From Methylophaga sp. (GTDB lineage Bacteria > Pseudomonadota > Gammaproteobacteria > Nitrosococcales > Methylophagaceae): a DNA stretch of 60,308 nt. This document shows positions 1 through 8,785 of the stretch, piece after piece. The stretch lies in contig NZSL01000012.1 of assembly GCA_002696735.1 (NCBI GenBank), forward strand, positions 80,718-141,025, in the 5' to 3' direction. Below the pieces are notes generated by a model. It was not told where the DNA came from. It ran no database searches and saw only the letters and a list, made by a program, of their open reading frames with translations. Position 1 is the first letter of the stretch, and each line of letters starts with the position of its first letter. Position numbers and translations under genes: made by a program.

Positions 1-128
1 GCTTTACCACTGTCGAGCATTCCCAGAACTTCATTGACGGCATTACGTACTTGCGCATCAGCATTGGCTGGGGTGATTTCTGCACGGCGTTCAAATGCCG
101 TTTCGATAATCTGCTGGATATCACTCAT
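1..128 (-). CDS. dapD: DapD N-terminus, tetrahydrodipicolinate N-succinyltransferase (partial)
   Basis: Only the first 42 codons lie in the window; the gene runs off the left edge. The product starts [20 protein letters not shown], which closely resembles the start of Escherichia coli DapD ([18 protein letters not shown]). DapD transfers succinyl from succinyl-CoA to tetrahydrodipicolinate in the succinylase branch of diaminopimelate and lysine synthesis. The ATG follows a GGAGAAACCG ribosome site. It lies just downstream of dapC on the same strand, so the two enzymes of consecutive steps are probably cotranscribed. The catalytic hexapeptide-repeat domain is outside the window. Confidence 0.93.
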   Translation of the reverse strand, partial: MSDIQQIIETAFERRAEITPANADAQVRNAVNEVLGMLDSGK

Positions 129-144
129 CGGTTTCTCCAAATTA

Positions 145-1341
145 TTAAGATAAGGTTTCAATATAGTCACGGATCCGCATAGCCGCTTCGACGCACTCAT
201 CTTGAGGTGCAACCAATGCCATGCGGATCCGGTTAACGCCAGGATTACCCTGTTTGGTATCTCTGGCTAAAAAACGTCCCGGCAATACGGTGACGTTATA
301 TTGATCAAATAAGCCGCGAGCAAAATCGGTATCGGCAATCGGTGTTTCTGCCCATAAATAAAAACTTGCCTCGGGCTGGGTGACATTCATCACCGGGGAC
401 AGAATGTCGAGTACGGCTGCGAATTTTTCTCTATACAGGTGCCGGTTGTGTGCCACATGCGCTTCATCTGTCCAGGCAGCAATAGAAGCAGACTGGGTTG
501 ATGGTGGCATCGCACAGCCATGATAGGTACGGTAACGCAGAAAGGATTTCATAACACTGGCATCGCCTGCCACAAAACCACTTCTTAATCCTGGCGCGTT
601 AGAGCGCTTGGATAAGCTGTGAAAAACGACACAGCGGCTTAAATCGTTATAGCCAGCTGCTACAGCTGCTTGTAATAAACCTACTGGTGGTAAGGCTTCA
701 TCAAAGTAGATTTCGGAATAACATTCGTCAGCCGCAATAATAAAATCGTATTCATGGGCCAGTTGAATCAGTTTGGTCAGCGTTTCTGCATCAACAATCG
801 CACCAGTCGGGTTGCCCGGGCTGCATAAATATAACAACTGACAGCGAGACCAGACACTTGCGGGAACAGCATCAAAATCGGGTACAAAGCTGGTTTCTTC
901 AGTGCAGTTAAGCAGATAGGGTTCTGCTCCTGCCAGAAATGCCGCACCCTCATAGATCTGATAAAACGGGTTGGGCATGACAATCAGTGGATCTTTACGA
1001 CGATCAATAATCGCCTGAGCAAAGGCAAATAATGCTTCTCGGGTGCCATTAACCGGCAGAACCTGCGATAAAGGGTCGATATGTCCTGCTAACTGAAATC
1101 GTTGATCCAGCCAGTTTGCAATGGTATGGCGTAATTCGATACTACCTGCCGTTGTTGGATAGGCCGATAAGCCATGCAAATGACTAATGACCGCTTCAGT
1201 AATAAAACCGGGAGTAGGATGCTTTGGCTCACCAATGGATAACGAAATATGCGGCAGATCACTCGGCGGTTGGCAACCTTGCTGCAGTTCGGCTAATTTC
1301 TCAAAAGGATAAGGGTGTAATAGGGCCAGATCTGGATTCAT
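145..1341 (-). CDS. dapC: DapC-type N-succinyldiaminopimelate aminotransferase
   Basis: A 398-residue fold-type I, PLP-dependent aminotransferase. It is expected to convert N-succinyl-2-amino-6-ketopimelate to N-succinyl-diaminopimelate with glutamate as donor. Seen: the PLP lysine in [14 protein letters not shown] (about residue 245), the SPGNPTG loop and the DECYSEIYF motif with the cofactor aspartate. The frame extends 16 codons further upstream, but [16 protein letters not shown] matches how DapC proteins begin, so I place the start at 1341. Sixteen bases separate its stop from the dapD start, which supports a dapC-dapD operon and the DapC assignment over a generic aspartate aminotransferase. 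It is transcribed away from the EamA gene across a 74-bp gap. Confidence 0.9.
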   Translation of the reverse strand: MNPDLALLHPYPFEKLAELQQGCQPPSDLPHISLSIGEPKHPTPGFITEAVISHLHGLSAYPTTAGSIELRHTIANWLDQRFQLAGHIDPLSQVLPVNGTREALFAFAQAIIDRRKDPLIVMPNPFYQIYEGAAFLAGAEPYLLNCTEETSFVPDFDAVPASVWSRCQLLYLCSPGNPTGAIVDAETLTKLIQLAHEYDFIIAADECYSEIYFDEALPPVGLLQAAVAAGYNDLSRCVVFHSLSKRSNAPGLRSGFVAGDASVMKSFLRYRTYHGCAMPPSTQSASIAAWTDEAHVAHNRHLYREKFAAVLDILSPVMNVTQPEASFYLWAETPIADTDFARGLFDQYNVTVLPGRFLARDTKQGNPGVNRIRMALVAPQDECVEAAMRIRDYIETLS

Positions 1342-1415
1342 TAATACATATCGCCGGATAACAAAAATTCGGCCATTATAACGCTTCAACTGACTGTCGT
1401 GTTATAAGCATCATT

Positions 1416-2300
1416 ATGAACACTATTAATCCAATAGAATCCAAGCTTGCAATCCTTAGTCTGTTATTTGCTGCCACAATGTGGGGCATTATCTGGTATC
1501 CGATGCGCCTGTTCGAACAGGCTGGCATGTCGGTGGTCTGGGTGACGTTGATTATGTACCTCACAGCAGGCATCGCCAGTCTGCCGATTTTTATCAAAAA
1601 CCGTTATCGCTGGAAACATATTCCTGCCGATCTGCTTTGGCTGGCCCTGGCGGCAGGTATGACCAATCTTGCTTTTTTAGTCGCGTTGAATGAAGGTCAG
1701 GTAATGCGGGTGATGTTGTTGTTTTACTTATCGCCGTTATGGTCTGTGATATTAGGTCGCTGGTGGCTAGGTGAAAAGTTGTCTCTGGCAGCCATTATTA
1801 TGTTTGTGCTGGCGATGGGGGGCACGGTCTTAATGTTATGGCGACCCGAAGTGGGATTTCCATGGCCACATGGGCTAGCAGATTGGCTGGCCTTGTTTGC
1901 CAGTCTGTGTTTTGCGGTGAACAATGTGTTGAGTCGAAAGCTGGCGGCAGTGCCAATGGCTTTAAAAACTACCATCATTTTATGGGGAGTGGTCGCGGTA
2001 TCAATAGTCGTTTTGCTATTACAGCAGGCTTCCTTACCCTCAGTGGGTCTATCTGTATGGCTAAGTGCTGTTTTGGTGGGGGGCGGAATTATCATCGCCA
2101 TGACAATGACCGTTCTATATGGACTTGCCAGAATGCCGGTTTATCTGGCAGCAGTTATCATGTTGTTTGAATTGATTGTTGCCGCGATTTCCTCAGCTTT
2201 ACTCACTACAGAAATGATGACCGTTCAGGAATGGCTGGGTGGGGCATTTATTTTTGTTGCTGCATTCGGAATTGCTCAGGTAGAAAAAGCCAATCGCTAA
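1416..2300 (+). CDS. EamA/DMT-family permease
   Basis: A 294-residue inner-membrane protein of about ten hydrophobic helices, made of two EamA repeats (roughly residues 10-143 and 155-288). This is the usual drug/metabolite transporter size. FAATMWGIIWYPMR near the first helix and the GEKLSLAAIIMFVLAMGG stretch at the end of repeat one are typical of the family. The substrate cannot be told from sequence; relatives export amino acids, nucleobases or metabolites. It is divergent from dapC, so an amino-acid efflux role is possible but unsupported. No strong ribosome site is visible before the ATG. Confidence 0.85.
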   Translation: MNTINPIESKLAILSLLFAATMWGIIWYPMRLFEQAGMSVVWVTLIMYLTAGIASLPIFIKNRYRWKHIPADLLWLALAAGMTNLAFLVALNEGQVMRVMLLFYLSPLWSVILGRWWLGEKLSLAAIIMFVLAMGGTVLMLWRPEVGFPWPHGLADWLALFASLCFAVNNVLSRKLAAVPMALKTTIILWGVVAVSIVVLLLQQASLPSVGLSVWLSAVLVGGGIIIAMTMTVLYGLARMPVYLAAVIMLFELIVAAISSALLTTEMMTVQEWLGGAFIFVAAFGIAQVEKANR

Positions 2301-2503
2301 GCCTGCGGCCAATTTATTTTGATTAACCACTTTGTTTCACCCTTTCAGTCTTGGACTGTTTTCCGCGCTATTGTGTTGGAAATGACTTATGTAGAATGGT
2401 TACACCACGCCAATAGGCCTGGTTGAAAGAAACGACTCTGCTCAGAGGAGACTCTAAAAGAGCAATAGCCCTTGGTTTTTATTTTAATTTGCAGGAATTG
2501 TTT

Positions 2504-2890
2504 ATGATTAAGTCTATAGCGCATGCCAGTTTTCTGGTGGCTGATTTAGCTACGTCGCTGAAGTTTTACTGTGATGTCTTGCAAATCCCTCTCAATTCGA
2601 ATCGCCCTAAATTTGCCTATGACGGCGCATGGCTGGATTTGGATAACAAACAACAATTACATTTGATGGTATTACCCAATCCTGACTCGACAGATGGTCG
2701 TCCGGAACATGGAGGGCGGGATCGTCATGTCGCATTGCTTGTCGAAGATCTTGAGGCACTTGCCGAACGGCTGGAACAGGCAGGTGTAGAATTTTCACGC
2801 AGCAAGTCCGGTCGGGCTGCTTTTTTCTGCCGTGATCCAGATGGAAATGCACTGGAATTTGCAGAAGATTTTACTCCGCCCGTTAAGTAA
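2504..2890 (+). CDS. VOC-superfamily (glyoxalase/bleomycin-resistance fold) protein
   Basis: A 128-residue protein of one vicinal-oxygen-chelate domain: a SIAHASFLVADLATSLKFY start, LDLDNKQQLHLMVLP in the middle and DPDGNALEFAE near the end. This is the standard paired beta-alpha-beta-beta-beta layout. Candidate metal ligands are His7 and the final Glu of LEFAE, which glyoxalase-like members use. The substrate is unknown. The ORF is open 27 codons further upstream, but the ATG at 2504 has a GCAGGAA ribosome site and begins the domain directly. It stands alone between the EamA gene and the repeat-rich gap. Confidence 0.82.
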   Translation: MIKSIAHASFLVADLATSLKFYCDVLQIPLNSNRPKFAYDGAWLDLDNKQQLHLMVLPNPDSTDGRPEHGGRDRHVALLVEDLEALAERLEQAGVEFSRSKSGRAAFFCRDPDGNALEFAEDFTPPVK

Positions 2891-2911
2891 CTCAGGCATT
2901 TAAAAGAAACA

Positions 2912-3145
2912 ATCAATGGCTTAGCGACTTACTCACAATTTCTGTGGATAAGTCTGTGTGTAACAATGGTGAAAAACGCTAAGTCGTTAATCTATAAAAG
3001 TGCTGTTCAAAATGGTTAAAATTTAACCAGTTGCAAAAAATAAATAAAATCAAATGGTTATGTAACAATTTTGTATATTCAACAACTTAGCAAAACTTGT
3101 TGTAACAGCACTGTAACAATTTAGGAAAAAGTGAATAACTTACTG
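2912..3145. repeat. DnaA-box direct repeat, copy 1 (about 235 bp)
   Basis: This is the first of two diverged copies; copy 2 begins 399 bp downstream. The first 47 bp (2912-2958) are identical to 3311-3357, and similarity continues with gaps to GTGAATAACTTACT. Elements in order: CTTAGCGACTTACTCAC, a perfect DnaA box, CGCTAAGTCGTTA (inverse of the first element), the palindrome TGGTTAAAATTTAACCA at 3013-3029, ACTTAGCAAAACTTGTTG, CACTGTAACAAT, and a near-DnaA box at 3130-3138. It is AT-rich with no supportable ORF. I cannot assign a function; a DnaA-binding or replication-control site is the leading idea. Confidence 0.85.
2943..2951 (-). promoter_or_regulatory. Perfect DnaA box in repeat copy 1
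   Basis: TGTGGATAA on the plus strand is TTATCCACA on the minus strand, the strict DnaA box consensus. A second, weaker box (AGTGAATAA, 3130-3138) sits in the same orientation at the right end of the copy. Confidence 0.7.
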
Positions 3146-3310
3146 CGATTGGCAGCATTAAAAATCAAAGATTGTGCCATAAAATTTATTTTTGCTTTTC
3201 ACACAGCTAACTTTAAATCATCCTGCTATTTGATTCTTTCAGTGTTTAATATTTGAAATATTCATTTTTGTTGTTGTAATAGCCTGCTAGTCAATTAGTT
3301 AAAAGTGATG

Positions 3311-3545
3311 ATCAATGGCTTAGCGACTTACTCACAATTTCTGTGGATAAGTCTGTGGTTAACATTGTTGAAAATCGCTAAGTCATTATTCTTTAACAGA
3401 GCTGCACTAAATGGTTAAAAAATAACCATATTTAAAATTCATTTAAAATCAATAACATATGGTTGTTTTGTGTACATTCAATGACTTAGCAAAGTATGTT
3501 GTAAGAGCACTGTAACAATCCATCGGAAAGTGCATAACTTACTAT
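3311..3545. repeat. DnaA-box direct repeat, copy 2 (about 235 bp)
   Basis: The second copy keeps the same order of elements as copy 1. The DnaA box lies at 3342-3350, CGCTAAGTCATTA follows, and the palindrome has drifted to TGGTTAAAAAATAACCA at 3412-3428, so its arms are kept while the centre changed. Then come ACTTAGCAAAGTATGTTG, CACTGTAACAAT and AGTGCATAA (3529-3537). Survival of the arms, the DnaA box and the end motifs amid drift suggests selection on these parts (inference). It ends 15 bp short of the ttcA stop codon. Between the copies (3146-3310) I see only AT-rich sequence and a small AATATTTGAAATATT palindrome. Confidence 0.85.
3342..3350 (-). promoter_or_regulatory. Perfect DnaA box in repeat copy 2
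   Basis: TGTGGATAA (TTATCCACA on the minus strand), inside the 47-bp block identical to copy 1 and exactly 399 bp from the first box. A partner near-consensus box is at 3529-3537. Confidence 0.7.
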
Positions 3546-3560
3546 GCTGGTATTAAGAAA

Positions 3561-4427
3561 TTACACTCGTGCTAATGCAGGAATGATCTGCTCATCAAAG
3601 GCCGAATCTTCATCACCTGTTGGTTCGAGGCGAAATTGCTCAAGTCCCTTAAAATCAAATAATTGCTGATCTGCCAATTGTGAGGGGGCCACATTCTGGA
3701 TGCTACGGAAAATATTCTCAACACGACCGGGATGCTGTTTCTCCCAGGTTTGCAGCATTTCCTTAATCACCTGACGTTGCAGATTTTCCTGAGAGCCACA
3801 TAAATTACATGGAATGATTGGGAAGGCTCTCGCTTCAGCATAGCGGGTGATATCCGACTCTTTGGCATAACAGAGTGGTCGGATAACAATATTGGTTTTA
3901 TCATCACTCAGCAGTTTGGGCGGCATGGCTTTGGTCTTGCCGCCATAAAACATATTTAAAAAAAGCGTTTCAATAATATCGTCACGATGATGGCCTAAGG
4001 CGATTTTTGTGATGCCATGCTGACGCGCATAACCGTATAACGATCCACGACGTAGTCTCGAACAAATACCACAGGTGGTTTTGCCTTCAGGAACCACTTC
4101 CTTAACAATGCTGTAGGTATCTTTTTCGATAATATGAAATGGCACGCCGATTTTACTGAGATATTCTGGCAATACATGCTCTGGAAATCCGGGTTGCTTT
4201 TGATCAAGATTGACCGCAATCAACTCAAAATCAATTGGTGCGTGATCGCGTAAATTCAGCAAAATATCGAGCATGGTGTAGCTGTCTTTACCACCTGACA
4301 GGCATACCATGACTTTATCGCCATCCTGAATCATGTCGTAATCAGCAATTGCCTGGCCGACCTGGCGGCGTAGCCGTTTATGTAATTTGTTGAATTCGTG
4401 TTGTTGTTTCAATTGATTTTCAGACAT
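3561..4427 (-). CDS. ttcA: tRNA 2-thiocytidine(32) synthetase TtcA
   Basis: A 288-residue cytosolic PP-loop ATPase that thiolates cytidine 32 of certain tRNAs with the help of an iron-sulfur cluster. Seen: the ATP-binding [10 protein letters not shown] motif near residue 45, the [13 protein letters not shown] pair of cysteines and a later CNLCGSQ cysteine pair, all hallmarks of TtcA. Length agrees with the family (about 300). Its ATG overlaps the moeA stop by one base (TAATG), so translation is probably coupled to moeA. The link to molybdenum cofactor genes looks positional; both use sulfur chemistry. Confidence 0.95.
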   Translation of the reverse strand: MSENQLKQQHEFNKLHKRLRRQVGQAIADYDMIQDGDKVMVCLSGGKDSYTMLDILLNLRDHAPIDFELIAVNLDQKQPGFPEHVLPEYLSKIGVPFHIIEKDTYSIVKEVVPEGKTTCGICSRLRRGSLYGYARQHGITKIALGHHRDDIIETLFLNMFYGGKTKAMPPKLLSDDKTNIVIRPLCYAKESDITRYAEARAFPIIPCNLCGSQENLQRQVIKEMLQTWEKQHPGRVENIFRSIQNVAPSQLADQQLFDFKGLEQFRLEPTGDEDSAFDEQIIPALARV

Positions 4428-5686
4428 TAGATCAGACCTGCGAAGGGTTGCACGGTGACAGATTGACCGGCAGCTACACCGTCACAATCTTCATCCAGTA
4501 AAATAAAACAGTTGGCATGACTCATGGAATGCAGAATGCCGGAGCCTTGTTCGCCGGTCATCGTAACTTCCAATTGATTGGCAGAATTGCTGCGTAATAA
4601 TCCCCGTTGAAATTCGAACCGCCCAGGGCGCTTACGAATATTCTCAGCTGCAATCGCCTGTAATACCATTGGCGCGTGATAAATGGCACCCGCCAACTTG
4701 TGTAAAGCAGGTTGTACAAACTGATAGAAAGTTACCATCACCGAAACCGGATTACCGGGCAGACCGAAAAAATGAGCATCTGCAATTTTGCCGTAAGCAA
4801 GCGGCCTGCCGGGTTTCATTGCGATTTTCCAGAAATGCACTTCGCCGAGTTCATCCAGCAATTGCTTAACATAATCGGCTTCACCCACTGACACACCACC
4901 AGAGGTAATCACCACATCGGCTTCCTTGGCGGCCTGCAGCAAAGCTTCACGTAATGTGTCGGGATTATCGGTAACGACTCCCATATCGATGATCTCAGCA
5001 TCCAGACGTGTCAGCATGGCATACAAGGTATAACGGTTACTGTCATAAATATCGCCGGGGTTCAAAGTTTCGCCAAGCGAACGTAGTTCATCACCAGTAG
5101 AAAAAAATGCCACCCGAATTCGACGACGAACCTTTAGTTCTGCAAATCCCAATGACGCCAGTAAGCCTAAATCGGCTGAGGTAATTCGACGTCCTGCAGT
5201 AAGCACCACAGCGCCGGTCTGAATATCTTCTCCGGCGAGTCGCACATTTTCGCCGCTATGATGTTCTCCGTGCAGCGTTATCAGATCATTATTAACTTCA
5301 GCTTGTTCTTGCATGATGACCGTGTCACAACCCTTGGGCATCATTGCACCCGTCATGATTCTTACACATTCACCGGTATGAACGGTTTTGTCGAAAGGTT
5401 TGCCAGCAAAGGCACTGCCCACCCGTTTTAATGAGATTAATTGATGCTTCAAATCTTCGCCACGTACCGCATAACCATCCATTGCCGAATTAGCATGCGG
5501 AGGGACGGATAGCGGTGAAATCACATCTTCATGTAATACCTGTCCCAGCGCATCGCGCAATGCGACTTTTCGCCAGCAGCTGATTGCTGATATCTGCTGC
5601 AGAATTTTCTCTCTGGCGTCTTCCACTCTCAGAGTGTTAACGGGTTCAGGAGTGGCGCAGCTTGGTTGGGGCGTAAAGTCAGTCAT
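4427..5686 (-). CDS. moeA: Molybdopterin molybdenumtransferase MoeA
   Basis: A 419-residue cytosolic enzyme that inserts molybdate into adenylated molybdopterin to give active molybdenum cofactor. Domains in order: the MoeA N-terminal region with [15 protein letters not shown], the central MoCF-binding domain with [31 protein letters not shown] and [14 protein letters not shown], and the C-terminal domain IV. Family length is about 410. Its start overlaps the mobAB stop by 8 bp, and its stop overlaps ttcA. This gives a mobAB-moeA-ttcA operon in which the last cofactor-assembly steps are encoded together. Confidence 0.95.
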   Translation of the reverse strand: MTDFTPQPSCATPEPVNTLRVEDAREKILQQISAISCWRKVALRDALGQVLHEDVISPLSVPPHANSAMDGYAVRGEDLKHQLISLKRVGSAFAGKPFDKTVHTGECVRIMTGAMMPKGCDTVIMQEQAEVNNDLITLHGEHHSGENVRLAGEDIQTGAVVLTAGRRITSADLGLLASLGFAELKVRRRIRVAFFSTGDELRSLGETLNPGDIYDSNRYTLYAMLTRLDAEIIDMGVVTDNPDTLREALLQAAKEADVVITSGGVSVGEADYVKQLLDELGEVHFWKIAMKPGRPLAYGKIADAHFFGLPGNPVSVMVTFYQFVQPALHKLAGAIYHAPMVLQAIAAENIRKRPGRFEFQRGLLRSNSANQLEVTMTGEQGSGILHSMSHANCFILLDEDCDGVAAGQSVTVQPFAGLI

Positions 5687-6794
5687 GGTGGTATTGCCGA
5701 ATATAGTTGTTTATAAAGTTCAGGATGGCGCCAAAATCGTTTAAATTCAATACGGGTATTTGAGGTTCAATTGTCAGTTCGGAGTCAGTGGCAATGGCAA
5801 TAATATTGGGATCCTCCGGAAACAACAGAGGTTTACCAATGCTTGCGCGATGTAATTCCAGCTTCGGTATTGCTTCCTGTTTAAAGCCTTCGACCAGAAT
5901 CAAATCCAAATTCTCTAAATCCAGACGCGCCAGACAGTCGGATAAAAGTGGTTCTTGTTGTCCATTTTCATTGGTTTGCATCAGTGCCAGCAGTTTTCGG
6001 GAGGCCACTAGTACCTGACTGGCACCTGCTTCACGAATTCGGTAACTGTCTTTACCGGGCTGATCGATATCAAATAGATGATGCGCATGTTTTATAACCG
6101 CTAAGCGTATTCCGGCAGAGCGAAGTTTAGGAATCAACTGGGTGAGTAAGGTGGTTTTGCCAGTGCCACTAAATGCGGCAATTCCCAATATAGGTACTGA
6201 ACAGGACAAGGCAGGTGATTGCAGGTCTTCCGGATGATTGAAATTGGTGAAACTCTCAGGTTGGTCAGAAAAATCTACTTCAATCATTCCCTGTTGCTTA
6301 AACCAGCGATCAATCTTTCTTTCCCCAGAAGCGAGATATTTCTGTAAATCCTCTGCCAGTTCACAGTGTAATAATGAAAATACTGGTTGAATACGCTTGC
6401 CATCGGTGGCGACAGCGATTTTTTTACATGAGCATAATAAACTCTCCAGCATGCGTTGTCGTAACTTCGGACTGGGAGAGGGGCTGTCACAGGGAGCCGT
6501 CAGAATATAATCGGTGGTTGCCATTTGCATTCCGGCCAGCATGCCAGCCAATGGTCCTTGAAAGCCGGAAAGCGAATCGCTGATGACAGGATAGCCAAAT
6601 TGTTGATAACGCTCTATATTACGATTAGCGTTGATGAGCAACTGCTCAACCTGAGGTGCAAGATGATGAATGACATGCGCAATCAACGGCTGATTTACGT
6701 AAGGTATCAGGCCCTTGTCATTACCGCCCATACGGCGTGCTTCGCCACCGGCGAGAATGATGCCGGTCACGGTAGGGTAAGTTGATTCAGTCAT
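5679..6794 (-). CDS. mobA: MobA-MobB fusion: molybdenum cofactor guanylyltransferase plus GTP-binding MobB
   Basis: A 371-residue protein with two enzymes in one chain. The N-terminal half (about 1-195) is MobA, with LAGGEARRMGGNDKGL for GTP/Mg binding and GPLAGMLAGM. It attaches GMP to Mo-molybdopterin to form the guanine dinucleotide form. The C-terminal half (about 205-371) is MobB, with the P-loop SGTGKTTLLTQL and VIKHAHH. The halves are separate genes in E. coli. I start at the ATG at 6794 (MTESTYPTVTGIILAGG); the frame runs 20 codons further upstream without family similarity. It is first in the mobAB-moeA-ttcA operon and divergent from the protease gene. Confidence 0.92.
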   Translation of the reverse strand: MTESTYPTVTGIILAGGEARRMGGNDKGLIPYVNQPLIAHVIHHLAPQVEQLLINANRNIERYQQFGYPVISDSLSGFQGPLAGMLAGMQMATTDYILTAPCDSPSPSPKLRQRMLESLLCSCKKIAVATDGKRIQPVFSLLHCELAEDLQKYLASGERKIDRWFKQQGMIEVDFSDQPESFTNFNHPEDLQSPALSCSVPILGIAAFSGTGKTTLLTQLIPKLRSAGIRLAVIKHAHHLFDIDQPGKDSYRIREAGASQVLVASRKLLALMQTNENGQQEPLLSDCLARLDLENLDLILVEGFKQEAIPKLELHRASIGKPLLFPEDPNIIAIATDSELTIEPQIPVLNLNDFGAILNFINNYIRQYHHD

Positions 6795-6832
6795 GCTGTT
6801 TGCAGTTAATGGCTTTTTGTTGAGTGGGTACA

Positions 6833-7477
6833 ATGCATAAATTAACAATATCAATGTTCATTATACTGTGTATTCCACAGAACGTATGGTCACAGGATTT
6901 GCAGATTCTGGTTATGGGACTATATCGCGATCATGCCGTGTTGGAAATTAATCAGCAGCAACATTTTTTATCTGTTGGACAGCGAACTCCGGAAGGCGTG
7001 ACCTTAATCAGCGCAAACAGCAATCAGGCAATATTGGATATTGCAGGCAGGCAGGGTGTATTTGAACTGAATAATCGGGTTGGTGCTATGTATTCGGCCC
7101 CTGTTGAAATGCCTGTAGTGAGTATATGGCCGACCAATGGGATGTATTTGACCAGTGGTTCAGTTAATGGATATACAGTAGATTTTATGGTGGATACTGG
7201 AGCATCAGTCATTGCTATAAATGGTGAGACTGCAAAACGGTTAGGCTTAGATTATCTTAACGCGAACCAGATTGGTGTCAGAACCGCTTCTGGTGTTGAA
7301 CTTGCTTACAGTATCGAACTGGAATCTGTGCAACTAGGTGATATTTCACTGGAAAATGTTGCGGCTGTCGTGATTGATGGTCCAGAACCACAACGGGCTT
7401 TATTGGGAATGAGTTTTCTAAATGCGTTTGATATGGAACGCAAAGGCGAACGGCTGGATTTACGCCAAAAATTCTAG
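6833..7477 (+). CDS. Retropepsin-like (clan AA) aspartic protease, exported
   Basis: A 214-residue protein with a hydrophobic signal sequence (MHKLTISMFIILCIPQNVWS, likely cleaved near residue 20). A single retropepsin-like domain carries the catalytic DTGAS motif in FMVDTGASVIAINGETAKRLGL. As with retroviral proteases, one Asp per chain implies a dimer. LLGMSFLNAFDMERKGERL at the end is typical of the bacterial TIGR02281-like family. The substrate is unknown; location is periplasmic or membrane-attached. A GTG 9 bp upstream is in frame, but the ATG after GAGTGG fits better. It ends at a bidirectional terminator. Confidence 0.83.
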   Translation: MHKLTISMFIILCIPQNVWSQDLQILVMGLYRDHAVLEINQQQHFLSVGQRTPEGVTLISANSNQAILDIAGRQGVFELNNRVGAMYSAPVEMPVVSIWPTNGMYLTSGSVNGYTVDFMVDTGASVIAINGETAKRLGLDYLNANQIGVRTASGVELAYSIELESVQLGDISLENVAAVVIDGPEPQRALLGMSFLNAFDMERKGERLDLRQKF

Positions 7478-7487
7478 TCAAATAAAA

Positions 7488-7513
7488 AAGCCAGTTGCGG
7501 GTGCAACTGGCTT
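7488..7513. terminator. Bidirectional hairpin between the protease gene and folE2
   Basis: A perfect 11-bp stem AAGCCAGTTGC / GCAACTGGCTT with a 4-base loop lies between two convergent genes. An A-run (7481-7489) on the left acts as a U-tract for the folE2-side transcript; on the right the run is weaker (CTTAATTAG). Confidence 0.85.
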
Positions 7514-7539
7514 AATTAGTAAAAGGCATCTTCAGTAAA

Positions 7540-8349
7540 TCAATCAAAACCCTGAGTGATCAACGCATAGGCTGAATGATTATGAATCGATTCAAAGTTT
7601 TCTGATTCGACTGTATATGCTTTGATACGGCTATCGGCATTTAAACGCGCTGCAACGTCGCGAACCATATCTTCAACAAATTTCGGATTGTCGTAAGCAT
7701 GCTCGGTGACATATTTTTCATCCGGACGCTTCAACAAACCATAGATTTGGCATGACGCTTCGTCTTCTACCAGATCAATCAAGTCTTCAATCCAGATAAA
7801 GCTATCTGTTTTCACGGTCAATGTGACATGTGAACGCTGATTATGTGCACCGTAATCCGAAATATTTTTTGAACATGGGCACAAGCTGGTAACCGGCACA
7901 ATGACTTTGACAGTCATGCTGGTTTTCTTGGCAACAATTTCACCAATAAAACTTACTTGATAATCCATCAGACTGCGGACTTTTGAAATCGGTGCTTCTT
8001 TATTTACAAAATAGGGGAAGCTCATTTCAATGTAGCCGGATTCAGCATCCAGACGTTCAGTCATTTCGCCCAACATGGTATGAAATGACTTAACGGTAAT
8101 TTCACGTTCATGTTGATTAAGAATCTCAACAAAACGTGACATATGTGTGCCTTTAAACTGATGTGGCAGATTCACATACATATTAAAATTGGCAACAGTG
8201 TGCTGTTCACCGGTAGTGCGATCACTGACCACAACAGGATGGCGAATATCTTTTATGCCAACTTTATCAATCGCAATGTGACGTTTATCTTTGATATTCT
8301 GAACGTCTTCGATTTCTGCTGCAGCTATTGGCTTGTTTTGATCGGTCAT
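7540..8349 (-). CDS. folE2: GTP cyclohydrolase FolE2 (type IB)
   Basis: A 269-residue enzyme that makes dihydroneopterin triphosphate from GTP, the first step shared by folate and queuosine synthesis. It has the FolE2 pattern rather than FolE1: DIRHPVVV near the start, a central [25 protein letters not shown] with the catalytic cysteines and an exposed-Glu region [14 protein letters not shown]. FolE2 enzymes do not strictly need zinc and often replace FolE1 when zinc is scarce; I see no obvious Zur box here. Its start is 8 bp after the queD stop, so the two are cotranscribed and the product is QueD's substrate. Confidence 0.94.
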   Translation of the reverse strand: MTDQNKPIAAAEIEDVQNIKDKRHIAIDKVGIKDIRHPVVVSDRTTGEQHTVANFNMYVNLPHQFKGTHMSRFVEILNQHEREITVKSFHTMLGEMTERLDAESGYIEMSFPYFVNKEAPISKVRSLMDYQVSFIGEIVAKKTSMTVKVIVPVTSLCPCSKNISDYGAHNQRSHVTLTVKTDSFIWIEDLIDLVEDEASCQIYGLLKRPDEKYVTEHAYDNPKFVEDMVRDVAARLNADSRIKAYTVESENFESIHNHSAYALITQGFD

Positions 8350-8357
8350 GATTCGGG

Positions 8358-8738
8358 TTAATCCTCACTATATTTGACACAGGCACGGTCGGTTTCCCAT
8401 ACCGTGACACCAGAGACTCTGGCTGTGTCGGTGTTTAGCGTATCGCTAAGGCGCTGGTAAAAAAACTGGGCGATATTTTCTGCCGTAGGATTAATCTCAT
8501 CAAACGGGGGAATATCATTCAGATAACGGTGATCCAGTGTTTTTGCTAACTCACGAGTCGCCGTTTTAATGGTTTTAAAATCCATGCCCATACCATGCTG
8601 GTTAAGTGCATTGGCAGTGACTTCGACTTCAAGTTTCCAATTATGGCCATGCATGCGACGACAATCCCCAGGGTAGTCCCTAAGGGTATGTGCAGAGGCA
8701 AAATCAGCCAGAATTTTTAAGGTATAGGTGGCGCTCAT
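8358..8738 (-). CDS. queD: 6-carboxytetrahydropterin synthase QueD
   Basis: A 126-residue PTPS-family protein converting dihydroneopterin triphosphate to 6-carboxytetrahydropterin for queuosine (7-deazaguanine) synthesis. Seen: the first zinc His in [10 protein letters not shown], the catalytic Cys and two further zinc His in [24 protein letters not shown] and [11 protein letters not shown]. The pairing with folE2 supports QueD over an eukaryote-type pyruvoyl synthase. A strong TATAAT (8749-8754, minus strand) lies only 10 bases before the ATG, with no Shine-Dalgarno site between, so the mRNA may be nearly leaderless. Transcription could also come from dxs, 47 bp upstream. Confidence 0.92.
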   Translation of the reverse strand: MSATYTLKILADFASAHTLRDYPGDCRRMHGHNWKLEVEVTANALNQHGMGMDFKTIKTATRELAKTLDHRYLNDIPPFDEINPTAENIAQFFYQRLSDTLNTDTARVSGVTVWETDRACVKYSED

Positions 8739-8785
8739 AATGTTGACTATTATACTCGGGAATTAACCTATCGAACAGGCTATTA

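Noticed and set aside
2891-3560. Chromosomal origin oriC
   Set aside because: Only two strict DnaA boxes, no dnaA, dnaN, mnmG or parAB nearby, and no change of gene direction across the gap.
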